Below, in pieces: positions 1 to 5,987 of a stretch of DNA of 5,987 nt. The first letter of the stretch is position 1. Every line of letters begins with the position of its first letter. The notes beneath the pieces are model-generated. The model saw only the letters and a program-made list of their open reading frames with translations, had not been told where the DNA came from and ran no database searches. The position numbers were made by a program, and so were the translations under genes. The stretch spans positions 1 through 5,987 of the forward strand of contig CANHPJ010000123.1 of the NCBI GenBank assembly GCA_947462515.1, written 5' to 3'. The stretch is from Bacteroidota bacterium. Its GTDB lineage: Bacteria > Bacteroidota > Bacteroidia > JACCXN01.

Positions 1-1
1 A

Positions 2-1093
2 ATCATACCCGGTAAAAACGAAGGAAAACACATCTATAATTTAGTGACCTCCCTGCAGGAGCAGACCTATAAAAACATCGAAATAATTGTAGTTGACGAT
101 GGTTCCGATGACGACACTCCCACTATAGGCCGTAACCTCGAAAAAGCAGGATATATCGATACTTTCTTAAGAAATGATATTAGAGGTGGCAAAGCCTCTG
201 CCGCCAATTTAGCCTTACGGTTTACCAAGGGAAAATACATCGTTCACCTCGATGCAGACTGTAGCTTTGACAGCGATGCCATAGAGAAAATACTTTTGCC
301 ATTTTATATCGACCAAAATGTAGGTGCTGTCGGTGGTAATGTGATGGTGAGAAACTATAAGGAGGCGCTCGTTACTACCTTTCAGGCTCTTGAATATTAC
401 GATACCATTTCAATTGGTCGTATTGTAGCCAGTCACCTGGGAATTTATCGTGTTATATCAGGAGCTTTTGGAGCCTTTAGAGCCGATTTACTGCAAAAAG
501 TCAAAGGTTGGGATATTGGCCCGGGATTAGACGGCGACATCACCGTTAAAATCAGGAAAATGGGCTACAAAATAAAGTTTGCCCCCGAGGCTGTCTGCCT
601 TACCAGTGCACCCAATACTTTTAAAAAACTTGCTAAACAACGATTAAGGTGGGACAAATCCCTCGTGCGATTCAGAATGCGTAAGCACAGCGACGTGTTT
701 TTGCCCAGTCAATCATTTAACTGGAATAACTTTTTTTCCTTTTCAGAAAACATATTCTATAGTTTTGTCCTGAACATACAATGGCTCATTTATGGCGTGG
801 ACATGATCGTAAACAACGCCTCTCAGATTAAATTCATATTCCTGGCTAATATCTTTCTTTACACAATGACTAACTACAGCAAGTTTTTGCTTTTTTCCTT
901 GTTCAGAAAAAGAAAAAATGCCCCTGTTTATTACTTCTTACCCTATATACCGGGCATGGTGTTTTATTTCGGTTATTATTTGAGAATGGTGAGAATGGTG
1001 GCTCACTTTAGTGAACTGGTTTTTAAAGCTTCATATAAAGACCCATGGAATCCTCAAAAAACATCACGACATGCTAAAGAGCTGGGCTTATAA
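2..1093 (+). CDS. Family 2 glycosyltransferase, membrane-bound, processive-synthase type (5' end outside window)
   Basis: The reading frame is open from the first bases, and the codons before the GTG at 44 encode IIPGKNEGKHIYNLV, the normal first strand and helix of a GT-A fold, so the true start lies upstream. Numbering the 363 visible residues from base 2, I see the nucleotide-binding VDDGS (31-35), the metal-binding DAD (84-86), GAFGAFR (154-160), an acceptor-site LDGD (176-179) and QRLRW (213-217), the QxxRW signature of NodC/PgaC/hyaluronan-synthase-like enzymes. About three hydrophobic segments follow (roughly 250-271, 276-300, 308-330), so the enzyme should sit in the inner membrane and transfer sugars from nucleotide donors to a polysaccharide or lipid-linked acceptor. 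The usual ED.D acceptor motif reads LD.D here: the Asp is kept, the Glu is not. Donor and product cannot be assigned. Its stop lies two bases from the stop of the convergent neighbour. Confidence 0.9.
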   Translation: MIPGKNEGKHIYNLVTSLQEQTYKNIEIIVVDDGSDDDTPTIGRNLEKAGYIDTFLRNDIRGGKASAANLALRFTKGKYIVHLDADCSFDSDAIEKILLPFYIDQNVGAVGGNVMVRNYKEALVTTFQALEYYDTISIGRIVASHLGIYRVISGAFGAFRADLLQKVKGWDIGPGLDGDITVKIRKMGYKIKFAPEAVCLTSAPNTFKKLAKQRLRWDKSLVRFRMRKHSDVFLPSQSFNWNNFFSFSENIFYSFVLNIQWLIYGVDMIVNNASQIKFIFLANIFLYTMTNYSKFLLFSLFRKRKNAPVYYFLPYIPGMVFYFGYYLRMVRMVAHFSELVFKASYKDPWNPQKTSRHAKELGL

Positions 1094-1095
1094 GG

Positions 1096-3243
1096 CTATT
1101 TTAAAATAAGCATTTTTCCTTTTTTTGGCGCTTGATCTCCAAATGAAATAGAGTAAAAATAAATGCCCGTACCTAATTTTTTTGTTTCAATTTCCAATTT
1201 ATGTCTGCCTAACTCCTGCTTCTCATTTATCGGATTATCTATAAGTCTTCCCGCAACATCATATATTTTTAAATCTACATTTGCATCGATGAAAAGTTCA
1301 AATTCAAAAAATGCTTTTTCAGACAATGGATTTGGATATAATTTAAACTCTGTTGAGTTTTCTGTTATCTGAAAATCAAACTGATTATACTTTTCATTGA
1401 AGTCTTTACTATATAAAATCACATCGTTTTTACGCCATTTACCTTGAAGCAAAGGAATAGTATTCCCTTGTTTATCAGTAACATGAATTTCTTTCGCAGA
1501 CTGACCATTATTAACTATAAAACTTAACATTGAATTTAATTGAAGCTTGTTTTCGCTAACAGTCACATTTACAATGGAATCCGCATCTTGATTGATTTCA
1601 ATTCCGCATCCTTCTCTATCTTTCCAATAATTACCATACTCCTCAAAGGGTATTATAGCCGTTTTAGGTGGTAAACTTTTAATAAACCGCTGTTGTCCTA
1701 ATATTTTCCAGTTTCTGTTTGGGTGAATTAATAATACCGATGGCGCATAATTATCGGCATAGCGCCTTTGAACATCAATCCAGATATCTACTTTTTCGTT
1801 GTAGTTTGTCTCCGTAATTCTATCTGCCACAAATACGTCCGAAATGGTATTTGGTATCTCATAAATATGACTTAGCCTACTATTGATAGATAAATCCAAA
1901 TGACCTTGAAATGGAAAAGCCGTTAATACGTTATTGGCACTATGACTTGAATTAAATTTATAGCCGGTTTGCTCCAGTGCTTCCAATATATACTTATTAT
2001 AAGCCAAATAACCTGCCCTAAATGATTTTATGTTAGACCCGACATTATCGTCAAGTAACTTTTTGGATACTTCCACCTCACCACAAACAGTCACACTATT
2101 TGATTTTGTTCCATCAAAAAAAGGTCTGTAGCTATTTTCATCTTCTCCTGAGCAACTTCCCATTTTGACAACAGAACTATTATCAAAATCAGGCACATGA
2201 CTAACAGAATGACTAGCCAATTCATGTCCCCTATTCTTTACTGATATGATTTCGTCCAAATAACCATTCCAAAAGTCTTTGGCAACTGAATCATGCATAT
2301 AATGCGTTGTTATAAAATAGGTCGCCCTTATATTATTGTTATATTCATAACTAGAAAAGTCAGTCATGATATCCTTTATTGCAGAGGTAGCATCAACATC
2401 GTGAGTTATCACCAAAATGGAATTGCTATTCTGTACACTGGTATGCTTATAAACAGAAAAATAAGAATGCTCCTTATAAATGCCTCTCAAAAACAAATAA
2501 AAAACATCTGACCCAGGCTCAAAATCATTGGAAAAACTCCTTGCAGCCTTAAAATGCCTAGAAACCTGATTCCTTAATACTAGATCTTCCCAATTGATCC
2601 CCAGCAGATAAACAAAGCCTTTACCATACTGATTCTTTGAAAATGCCACCGAATCGTTTTCAAATTTCGCAAGACTCACTGCGCTACTTAAAGTATAACT
2701 TCTAAAGCTAATTGATTTGGTAAAACTGGAATCAGCCAGCTTAATTACCTTCTCTTTTGGATCATCTATAAATTCACCCGCCTGCCCTAAATTTTCTAAT
2801 GTCCAATTAAAAAAATAATGAGTACTCGAATATTGATAGTCACTAACGCCGGCTAATTTAAAAAGAGATGAATCCTTAAGTTGGGTTATAAAAAGTATGC
2901 CACCTTTATCTACAAAACTTATAAGACTGTCCCGCTCTGCACTGGTAAAGGTATTGGACTCTATGCTGGAAGAAACAAGAATGAATTTGTTTTGTATTGC
3001 ACTGTCAACATCAGTAGATATTGAATAAGGAGTGCCTGCCACTATTAAAGCATGCGCTGCAGAGAATAAATTCCCTGATGTGACTTCATTATTTCGCTGC
3101 GAAACATCCAAAATTACAAAGGCATTTTTTTGAGCGGCAACAACCACACTAAAGAAAAAAAGCAAAACAAAGCTAAATGCTCGCCTATTTCTTATATACT
3201 TTTCTGTAATTAATAATGCTCTATAATTGAAGATAAATACCAA
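1096..3243 (-). CDS. Secreted NodB/CE4-like polysaccharide deacetylase-family protein with T9SS type A sorting domain
   Basis: This 715-residue exported protein probably acts at or outside the outer membrane. A basic stretch (R18-R21) and hydrophobic core (about 22-37) ending VAAQ form a type I signal peptide with no lipobox. Residues about 39-258 resemble a ThuA/class I amidotransferase-like alpha/beta domain (FVDKGGILFIT; YGKGFVYLLGINW), a tentative call. Residues about 274-540 are a NodB-like deacetylase: THDVD (280-284) replaces the usual TFDDG, HSVSH (345-349) is the metal-binding H(S/T)xxH, FRAGY (408-412) matches motif 3 and LLIHP (504-508) the late catalytic His motif. A beta-rich linker follows. 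From about 633, YPNP, LKIYDVAGRLI, GTGIYFYSI and GKMLI form a T9SS type A sorting domain. The start is TTG: an in-frame stop lies four codons upstream and the first internal Met is residue 293. N- or O-deacetylation of a glycan is inferred; activity is unproven. Confidence 0.87.
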   Translation of the reverse strand: MVFIFNYRALLITEKYIRNRRAFSFVLLFFFSVVVAAQKNAFVILDVSQRNNEVTSGNLFSAAHALIVAGTPYSISTDVDSAIQNKFILVSSSIESNTFTSAERDSLISFVDKGGILFITQLKDSSLFKLAGVSDYQYSSTHYFFNWTLENLGQAGEFIDDPKEKVIKLADSSFTKSISFRSYTLSSAVSLAKFENDSVAFSKNQYGKGFVYLLGINWEDLVLRNQVSRHFKAARSFSNDFEPGSDVFYLFLRGIYKEHSYFSVYKHTSVQNSNSILVITHDVDATSAIKDIMTDFSSYEYNNNIRATYFITTHYMHDSVAKDFWNGYLDEIISVKNRGHELASHSVSHVPDFDNSSVVKMGSCSGEDENSYRPFFDGTKSNSVTVCGEVEVSKKLLDDNVGSNIKSFRAGYLAYNKYILEALEQTGYKFNSSHSANNVLTAFPFQGHLDLSINSRLSHIYEIPNTISDVFVADRITETNYNEKVDIWIDVQRRYADNYAPSVLLIHPNRNWKILGQQRFIKSLPPKTAIIPFEEYGNYWKDREGCGIEINQDADSIVNVTVSENKLQLNSMLSFIVNNGQSAKEIHVTDKQGNTIPLLQGKWRKNDVILYSKDFNEKYNQFDFQITENSTEFKLYPNPLSEKAFFEFELFIDANVDLKIYDVAGRLIDNPINEKQELGRHKLEIETKKLGTGIYFYSISFGDQAPKKGKMLILK

Positions 3244-3289
3244 TATAAGTTTTTACTGATGAATTGAATTTTAACTCCAGCCTGTTTTA

Positions 3290-3297
3290 CAAATATA
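3290..3297 (-). promoter_or_regulatory. Probable -7 promoter element for the secreted deacetylase gene
   Basis: Read on the minus strand, the bases are TATATTTG, a full match to the Bacteroidota sigma-A -7 consensus TAnnTTTG. The motif sits 46 bases before the TTG start, giving a leader of roughly 40 bases and supporting a translation start near 3243. No TTG is visible at the expected -33 distance (19-21 bases upstream), so the call rests on one half-site. It lies downstream of the slyD terminator, consistent with a separate transcript. Confidence 0.5.
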
Positions 3298-3377
3298 TGC
3301 AATGTTTATAAGAAACACTTAATGAATGCTTTGTTTGTAAAATGAACTAAAACTGGTTTTTTTGTAAATAAACGCAT

Positions 3378-3413
3378 AAAAAAAGCGGCTTTACCGATCG
3401 GTAAAGCCGCTTT
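3378..3413 (-). terminator. Rho-independent terminator of slyD
   Basis: Bases 3382-3413 form a perfect 32-bp palindrome centred on CGATCG, with outer arms AAAGCGGCTTTACC and its complement. On the minus strand the GC-rich stem is followed by seven T residues (3384-3378). It begins 18 bases after the slyD stop codon, so it is well placed to end that transcript. On the plus strand the stem is followed by only three T residues, so it should work mainly in the minus direction. Confidence 0.9.
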
Positions 3414-3431
3414 AAGATTGTTGGTTTTATT

Positions 3432-3947
3432 TTAGTGATGATGAACCCCACCCTCGCCATGAACATGTCCGTGAGCTAGTTCTTCTTCAGTAGCTTTTCT
3501 GATTTTTAAAACCTCTCCTGCAAAATGAAGATCTTTTTCTGCTAAAGGATGATTAAAATCCATAGTAACGAATTCACTGTTAACTTCCATTACAATGCCG
3601 TTAACCCTGTTTCCTTCGCTGTCTACCATTGGTAACATGTTACCAACAACTACCATTTCTTCATCTATATTTCCTTCTGCATCTTGAAAAGCAGAAACCG
3701 GAATTTGAGCTAAATTTTGGGTATCGCGCTCTCCATAGCCATTTTTGTAGTCTATAACAAAGTCAAATTTATCACCTACTTTCAAGCCCATAAGGTTTTT
3801 TTCGAATGATTCAAGCAAATGACCTGTTCCAAGCATAAAAACAAAAGGATTGTTTTCTTCTGTTTTCTCTACTAAGGTTTCTTCACCGTTATCAACTACT
3901 GTCAATTCATAAGAAACGCTAATTACATTTTCGTTTTCAATGATCAT
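3432..3947 (-). CDS. slyD: SlyD-like FKBP-type peptidyl-prolyl cis-trans isomerase
   Basis: This 171-residue cytoplasmic protein has no signal peptide or membrane segment. It should catalyse cis-trans isomerisation of X-Pro bonds and act as a folding chaperone, as SlyD proteins do. The order is typical: an FKBP half with ISVSYELTV (9-17), FMLGTGHLLESFEKNLMG (37-54) and the conserved YGERD (71-75); an insert-in-flap chaperone domain (about 76-125); then the second FKBP half with MDFNHPLAEKDLHF (129-142) and the EV..IRKAT..EL ending. The C-terminus is histidine-rich (H159, H161, H163, H169-H171), shorter than the E. coli tail but in keeping with Ni/Zn binding. The ATG at 3947 gives the normal family N-terminus. 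It has its own terminator and lies divergent from the aminotransferase, so it appears monocistronic. Confidence 0.95.
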   Translation of the reverse strand: MIIENENVISVSYELTVVDNGEETLVEKTEENNPFVFMLGTGHLLESFEKNLMGLKVGDKFDFVIDYKNGYGERDTQNLAQIPVSAFQDAEGNIDEEMVVVGNMLPMVDSEGNRVNGIVMEVNSEFVTMDFNHPLAEKDLHFAGEVLKIRKATEEELAHGHVHGEGGVHHH

Positions 3948-4134
3948 AAAAAAATTTGTTTGATTAATAAAGTATAAAATTAAAAATAAAAATTGGCTTT
4001 ACCATACCTTTGCGTTATTTATAAAACCACAACAAATAATTCTAACGATGGTTTAAGGCATGAATTTTTATTCCTTGATCAATAAACATGAATAAAAAGA
4101 TTTAAATTTACTTACTCATTTATCCTTTTTAAAG
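3948..4134. other. Divergent intergenic region between slyD and the aminotransferase
   Basis: These 187 very AT-rich bases must hold the promoters of both flanking genes. On the plus strand I see one good -7 candidate (TACCTTTG, 4005-4012). On the minus strand no full TAnnTTTG match is visible before slyD. A weak potential hairpin pairs AAACCA (4024-4029) with TGGTTT (4049-4054) across a 19-base loop, and CATGAAT occurs twice (4059-4065, 4087-4093); neither is convincing as a regulatory site. An ATG at 4088 opens only a five-codon frame. I find no recognisable riboswitch or RNA gene. Confidence 0.6.
4005..4012 (+). promoter_or_regulatory. Candidate -7 promoter element for the aminotransferase/omega-amidase pair
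   Basis: TACCTTTG matches the Bacteroidota -7 consensus TAnnTTTG. Transcription would begin near 4018 and leave a leader of roughly 115 bases before the ATG at 4135. The nearest TTG (3993-3995) is only 9 bases upstream, too close for a normal -33 element, so only half of the promoter is supported. Confidence 0.4.
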
Positions 4135-5292
4135 ATGCCTGAATTTCCCGGATCAATTTCTTCTAAGCTGCCTAAAATCGGAATTTCTATTTTTAGCCAA
4201 ATGTCTAATTTAGCTAATGAATATCAAGCGATTAATCTTTCGCAAGGATTTCCGAATTTTAATTGCGATGAGGAATTGGTTGCCCTGGTAAACCAAAATA
4301 TGAAAAAAGGATTCAATCAATATGCTCCAATGCCCGGCCTATTAGCCTTAAGAGAGGCCATAGCCGAAAAAACCAGCGAATTATATGGTGCCCATTTTGA
4401 CCCTGAAACAGAAATAACCATTACCGCCGGTGCCACTCAGGCCATTTACAGCATCATATCGGCAGTAGTCAGAGAAGATGACGAAGTCATCATCTTTTGT
4501 CCGGCATATGATTGCTACCAGCCTGCCATAGAATTAAGCGGTGGCAAAACCATATTTGTTCATCTTAAATTCCCTAACTACAACATCGACTGGGAAGGTG
4601 TTAAAAAACTTATAAATCACCGAACTAAAATGATCATCATAAACACGCCCCACAATCCTTCCGGAGCCGTGTTAACAGCCAGTGACATGGCTAAACTAGA
4701 GAAAATCACAAAAAATACCGATATACTTATTTTAAGTGATGAAGTTTATGAACACATCCTCTTTGATGGCGAAGTGCATCAAAGTGTTGCCAAATATCCC
4801 AAGCTGGCAGAAAGAAGCTTCATCGTTTCTTCATTTGGAAAAACTTATCATACCACAGGCTGGAAAATAGGATACTGCCTGGCTCCTAAAAACCTGATGA
4901 CTGAATTTAGAAAAGTTCATCAATATGTGGTTTTTTGCACCAACACTCCCATTCAGTATGCACTGGCCGAATACCTTAAAAATAAAAATGCCTACCTGGA
5001 ACTTGGCGCCTTTTATCAAAAGAAACGTGATAAATTCAATAGCCTTATCAAATCTTCACGATTTAAGGTAAATACCGCCAAAGGAACTTATTTTCAGCTT
5101 CTGGATTATGCAGATATTAGCAAAGAAAAAGATGTGGATTTTGCCATCCGTCTAACGAAAGAACATGGCATAGCTTCCGTTCCCGTTTCCGTATTTTATA
5201 ATGTCCCTATCGACAACAATACCTTGAGGTTTTGTTTTGCCAAAGATGATGAAACATTAGAAAAAGCTGCCGAAATTCTTTGTAAAATATAA
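4135..5292 (+). CDS. PLP-dependent class I/II aminotransferase, methionine/glutamine transaminase type
   Basis: This 385-residue fold-type I enzyme closely resembles bacterial methionine aminotransferase (YbdL) and kynurenine aminotransferase/glutamine transaminase K. It exchanges amino groups between methionine, glutamine or aromatic amino acids and 2-oxo acids in the cytoplasm. Visible signatures are INLSQGFPNF (33-42), NQYAPMPGLLALREAI (61-76), TAGATQAIY (97-105), NTPHNPSG with N174, SDEVYEH with D202 (PLP ring nitrogen) and Y205, SSFGKTYHTTGWKIGY with the Schiff-base lysine K236, and LRFCF with R365 (substrate carboxylate). Length is normal and no key residue is missing. The ATG at 4135 gives the expected short N-terminus; an in-frame TAA at 4093 rules out a much longer form. 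The omega-amidase gene 80 bases downstream points to glutamine-dependent transamination, for example of 4-methylthio-2-oxobutanoate in methionine salvage. The substrate is inferred from family and context. Confidence 0.93.
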   Translation: MPEFPGSISSKLPKIGISIFSQMSNLANEYQAINLSQGFPNFNCDEELVALVNQNMKKGFNQYAPMPGLLALREAIAEKTSELYGAHFDPETEITITAGATQAIYSIISAVVREDDEVIIFCPAYDCYQPAIELSGGKTIFVHLKFPNYNIDWEGVKKLINHRTKMIIINTPHNPSGAVLTASDMAKLEKITKNTDILILSDEVYEHILFDGEVHQSVAKYPKLAERSFIVSSFGKTYHTTGWKIGYCLAPKNLMTEFRKVHQYVVFCTNTPIQYALAEYLKNKNAYLELGAFYQKKRDKFNSLIKSSRFKVNTAKGTYFQLLDYADISKEKDVDFAIRLTKEHGIASVPVSVFYNVPIDNNTLRFCFAKDDETLEKAAEILCKI

Positions 5293-5372
5293 TCTGTTTT
5301 CACCTTTTAATTTACAAGCCCGGCAAAATTACATCATCAAATATGGCATATCTGTTTTAACAACACTCAATC

Positions 5373-5987
5373 ATGGAAAACCTTACAGTTACTGTCATTC
5401 AAAGTGATTTGGCCTGGGAAAACAAGGCAGAAAACAATTCCCGCTTCGATAAAAAGATAGCCTCCATAACAGAAAATACCGACTTAATTGTTTTGCCTGA
5501 AATGTTCAACACCTCCTTCAGCATGAACTCTGAAAAAATGGCTGAAAAAATGGAAGGCGAAACGATGTTAATGATGGCTCATTGGGCTAAAACAAAAAAT
5601 GCTGTTATTACCGGTAGCCTCATAATAGAAGATAACAAACAGTTCTTTAATCGCTTAATATGGATGAGACCCGATGGATCTTATGATTATTATGATAAAA
5701 GGCATTTGTTCAGAATGGCCGACGAAAATAAGCATTACGCCTTTGGCAAAAAAAAGTTGGTGGTTGAACTAAAAGGATGGAAAATATGCCCTCTCATATG
5801 CTATGACCTGCGATTTCCAGTATGGTCTAGAAATAAACAGGAATACGATTGTCTGATTTATGTCGCCAACTGGCCCGAAAGAAGAAACCATCCCTGGAAA
5901 ACACTCCTAATGGCTCGTGCCATAGAAAACATTTCTTACACTATAGGCGTCAACCGCATTGGCCTGGACGGCAATGGCATAGCCTTC
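5373..5987 (+). CDS. Omega-amidase / YafV-Nit2-type carbon-nitrogen hydrolase (3' end outside window)
   Basis: The frame runs from ATG 5373 to the last base: 205 residues of a family that is usually around 255-275 long. The nitrilase-superfamily triad is visible: glutamate E43 in LPEMF, lysine K109 in YDKRHLF and nucleophile C143 in LICYDLRFP. An acidic residue at E118 (ADENKHYAFG) and VANWPERR...W...L.ARAIEN (164-185) are typical of the YafV/Nit2 branch. Such enzymes hydrolyse 2-oxoglutaramate (and 2-oxosuccinamate) to 2-oxoglutarate (oxaloacetate) and ammonia, removing the by-product of glutamine transaminases. The gene before it encodes just such a transaminase, which supports the substrate. 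The 80-base gap holds no terminator or clear promoter, so the two are probably co-transcribed. The in-frame ATG at 5343 meets TAA at 5358, so 5373 is the earliest usable ATG. Confidence 0.92.
   Translation, partial: MENLTVTVIQSDLAWENKAENNSRFDKKIASITENTDLIVLPEMFNTSFSMNSEKMAEKMEGETMLMMAHWAKTKNAVITGSLIIEDNKQFFNRLIWMRPDGSYDYYDKRHLFRMADENKHYAFGKKKLVVELKGWKICPLICYDLRFPVWSRNKQEYDCLIYVANWPERRNHPWKTLLMARAIENISYTIGVNRIGLDGNGIAF

Noticed and set aside
44..46. GTG at 44 as the start of the glycosyltransferase
   Set aside because: The 14 codons before it encode the conserved first strand of the GT-A fold (IIPGKNEG), so the real start lies before the window.
1..1093. A pga/ica-like polysaccharide locus formed by the glycosyltransferase and deacetylase
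   Set aside because: The genes are convergent, the deacetylase is a T9SS cargo unlike PgaB, and other pathway genes are not visible; co-function remains only a possibility.
1163..1372. 69-codon plus-strand open frame
   Set aside because: It lies wholly antisense to the T9SS sorting domain of the minus-strand gene, has low-complexity composition and no recognisable domain or promoter.
2293..2511. 72-codon plus-strand open frame
   Set aside because: It is antisense to the well-supported deacetylase domain, with no family resemblance.
4019..4134. Riboswitch or attenuator in the aminotransferase leader (methionine/SAM-type)
   Set aside because: The leader is AT-rich, with only a 6-bp stem around a 19-base loop and no recognisable SAM riboswitch core.
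4831..5019. 62-codon minus-strand open frame
   Set aside because: It is antisense to the aminotransferase around its PLP lysine; a shadow of conserved coding sequence.

Overview
The window looks like chromosomal DNA from a member of the Bacteroidota, probably a Cytophagales- or Flavobacteriia-type gliding or surface-active bacterium. Three things point there. The large minus-strand gene ends in a type IX secretion (T9SS) type A sorting domain, a system confined to that phylum. The only promoter-like motifs fit the Bacteroidota -7 consensus TAnnTTTG rather than TATAAT, and the starts lack clear Shine-Dalgarno sequences. The DNA is AT-rich and the proteins resemble typical Bacteroidota versions of their families. 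The exact genus cannot be read from the sequence.

Layout. Bases 2-1093 (+) hold the 3' part of a membrane-bound family 2 glycosyltransferase whose start lies before the window. Two bases after its stop, and pointing at it, ends a 715-codon gene (1096-3243, -) for a secreted protein. That protein has a signal peptide, an amidotransferase-like N-terminal region, a NodB/CE4-like deacetylase domain and a T9SS tail. A short intergenic region (3244-3431) carries its probable promoter and the strong terminator of the next gene. That gene is a SlyD-like FKBP prolyl isomerase (3432-3947, -) with a histidine-rich tail. A 187-bp divergent region separates it from a plus-strand pair: a PLP aminotransferase of the methionine/glutamine transaminase type (4135-5292) and, 80 bp downstream, the 5' part of a nitrilase-family omega-amidase (5373 to the window end).

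How the genes work together. The aminotransferase and amidase form a recognised functional pair. Transamination of 2-oxo acids (such as 4-methylthio-2-oxobutanoate from methionine salvage) with glutamine gives 2-oxoglutaramate, which the omega-amidase hydrolyses to 2-oxoglutarate and ammonia. The glycosyltransferase and the deacetylase-like secreted protein could both act on cell-surface polysaccharide, but they are convergent, so a shared pathway is only a suggestion. SlyD appears to be an independent housekeeping unit. I see no mobile element, CRISPR array, RNA gene or clearly novel system. The most unusual items are the three-part secreted deacetylase-like protein with a non-ATG start, the two-base convergent gene junction and the perfect 32-bp terminator palindrome.
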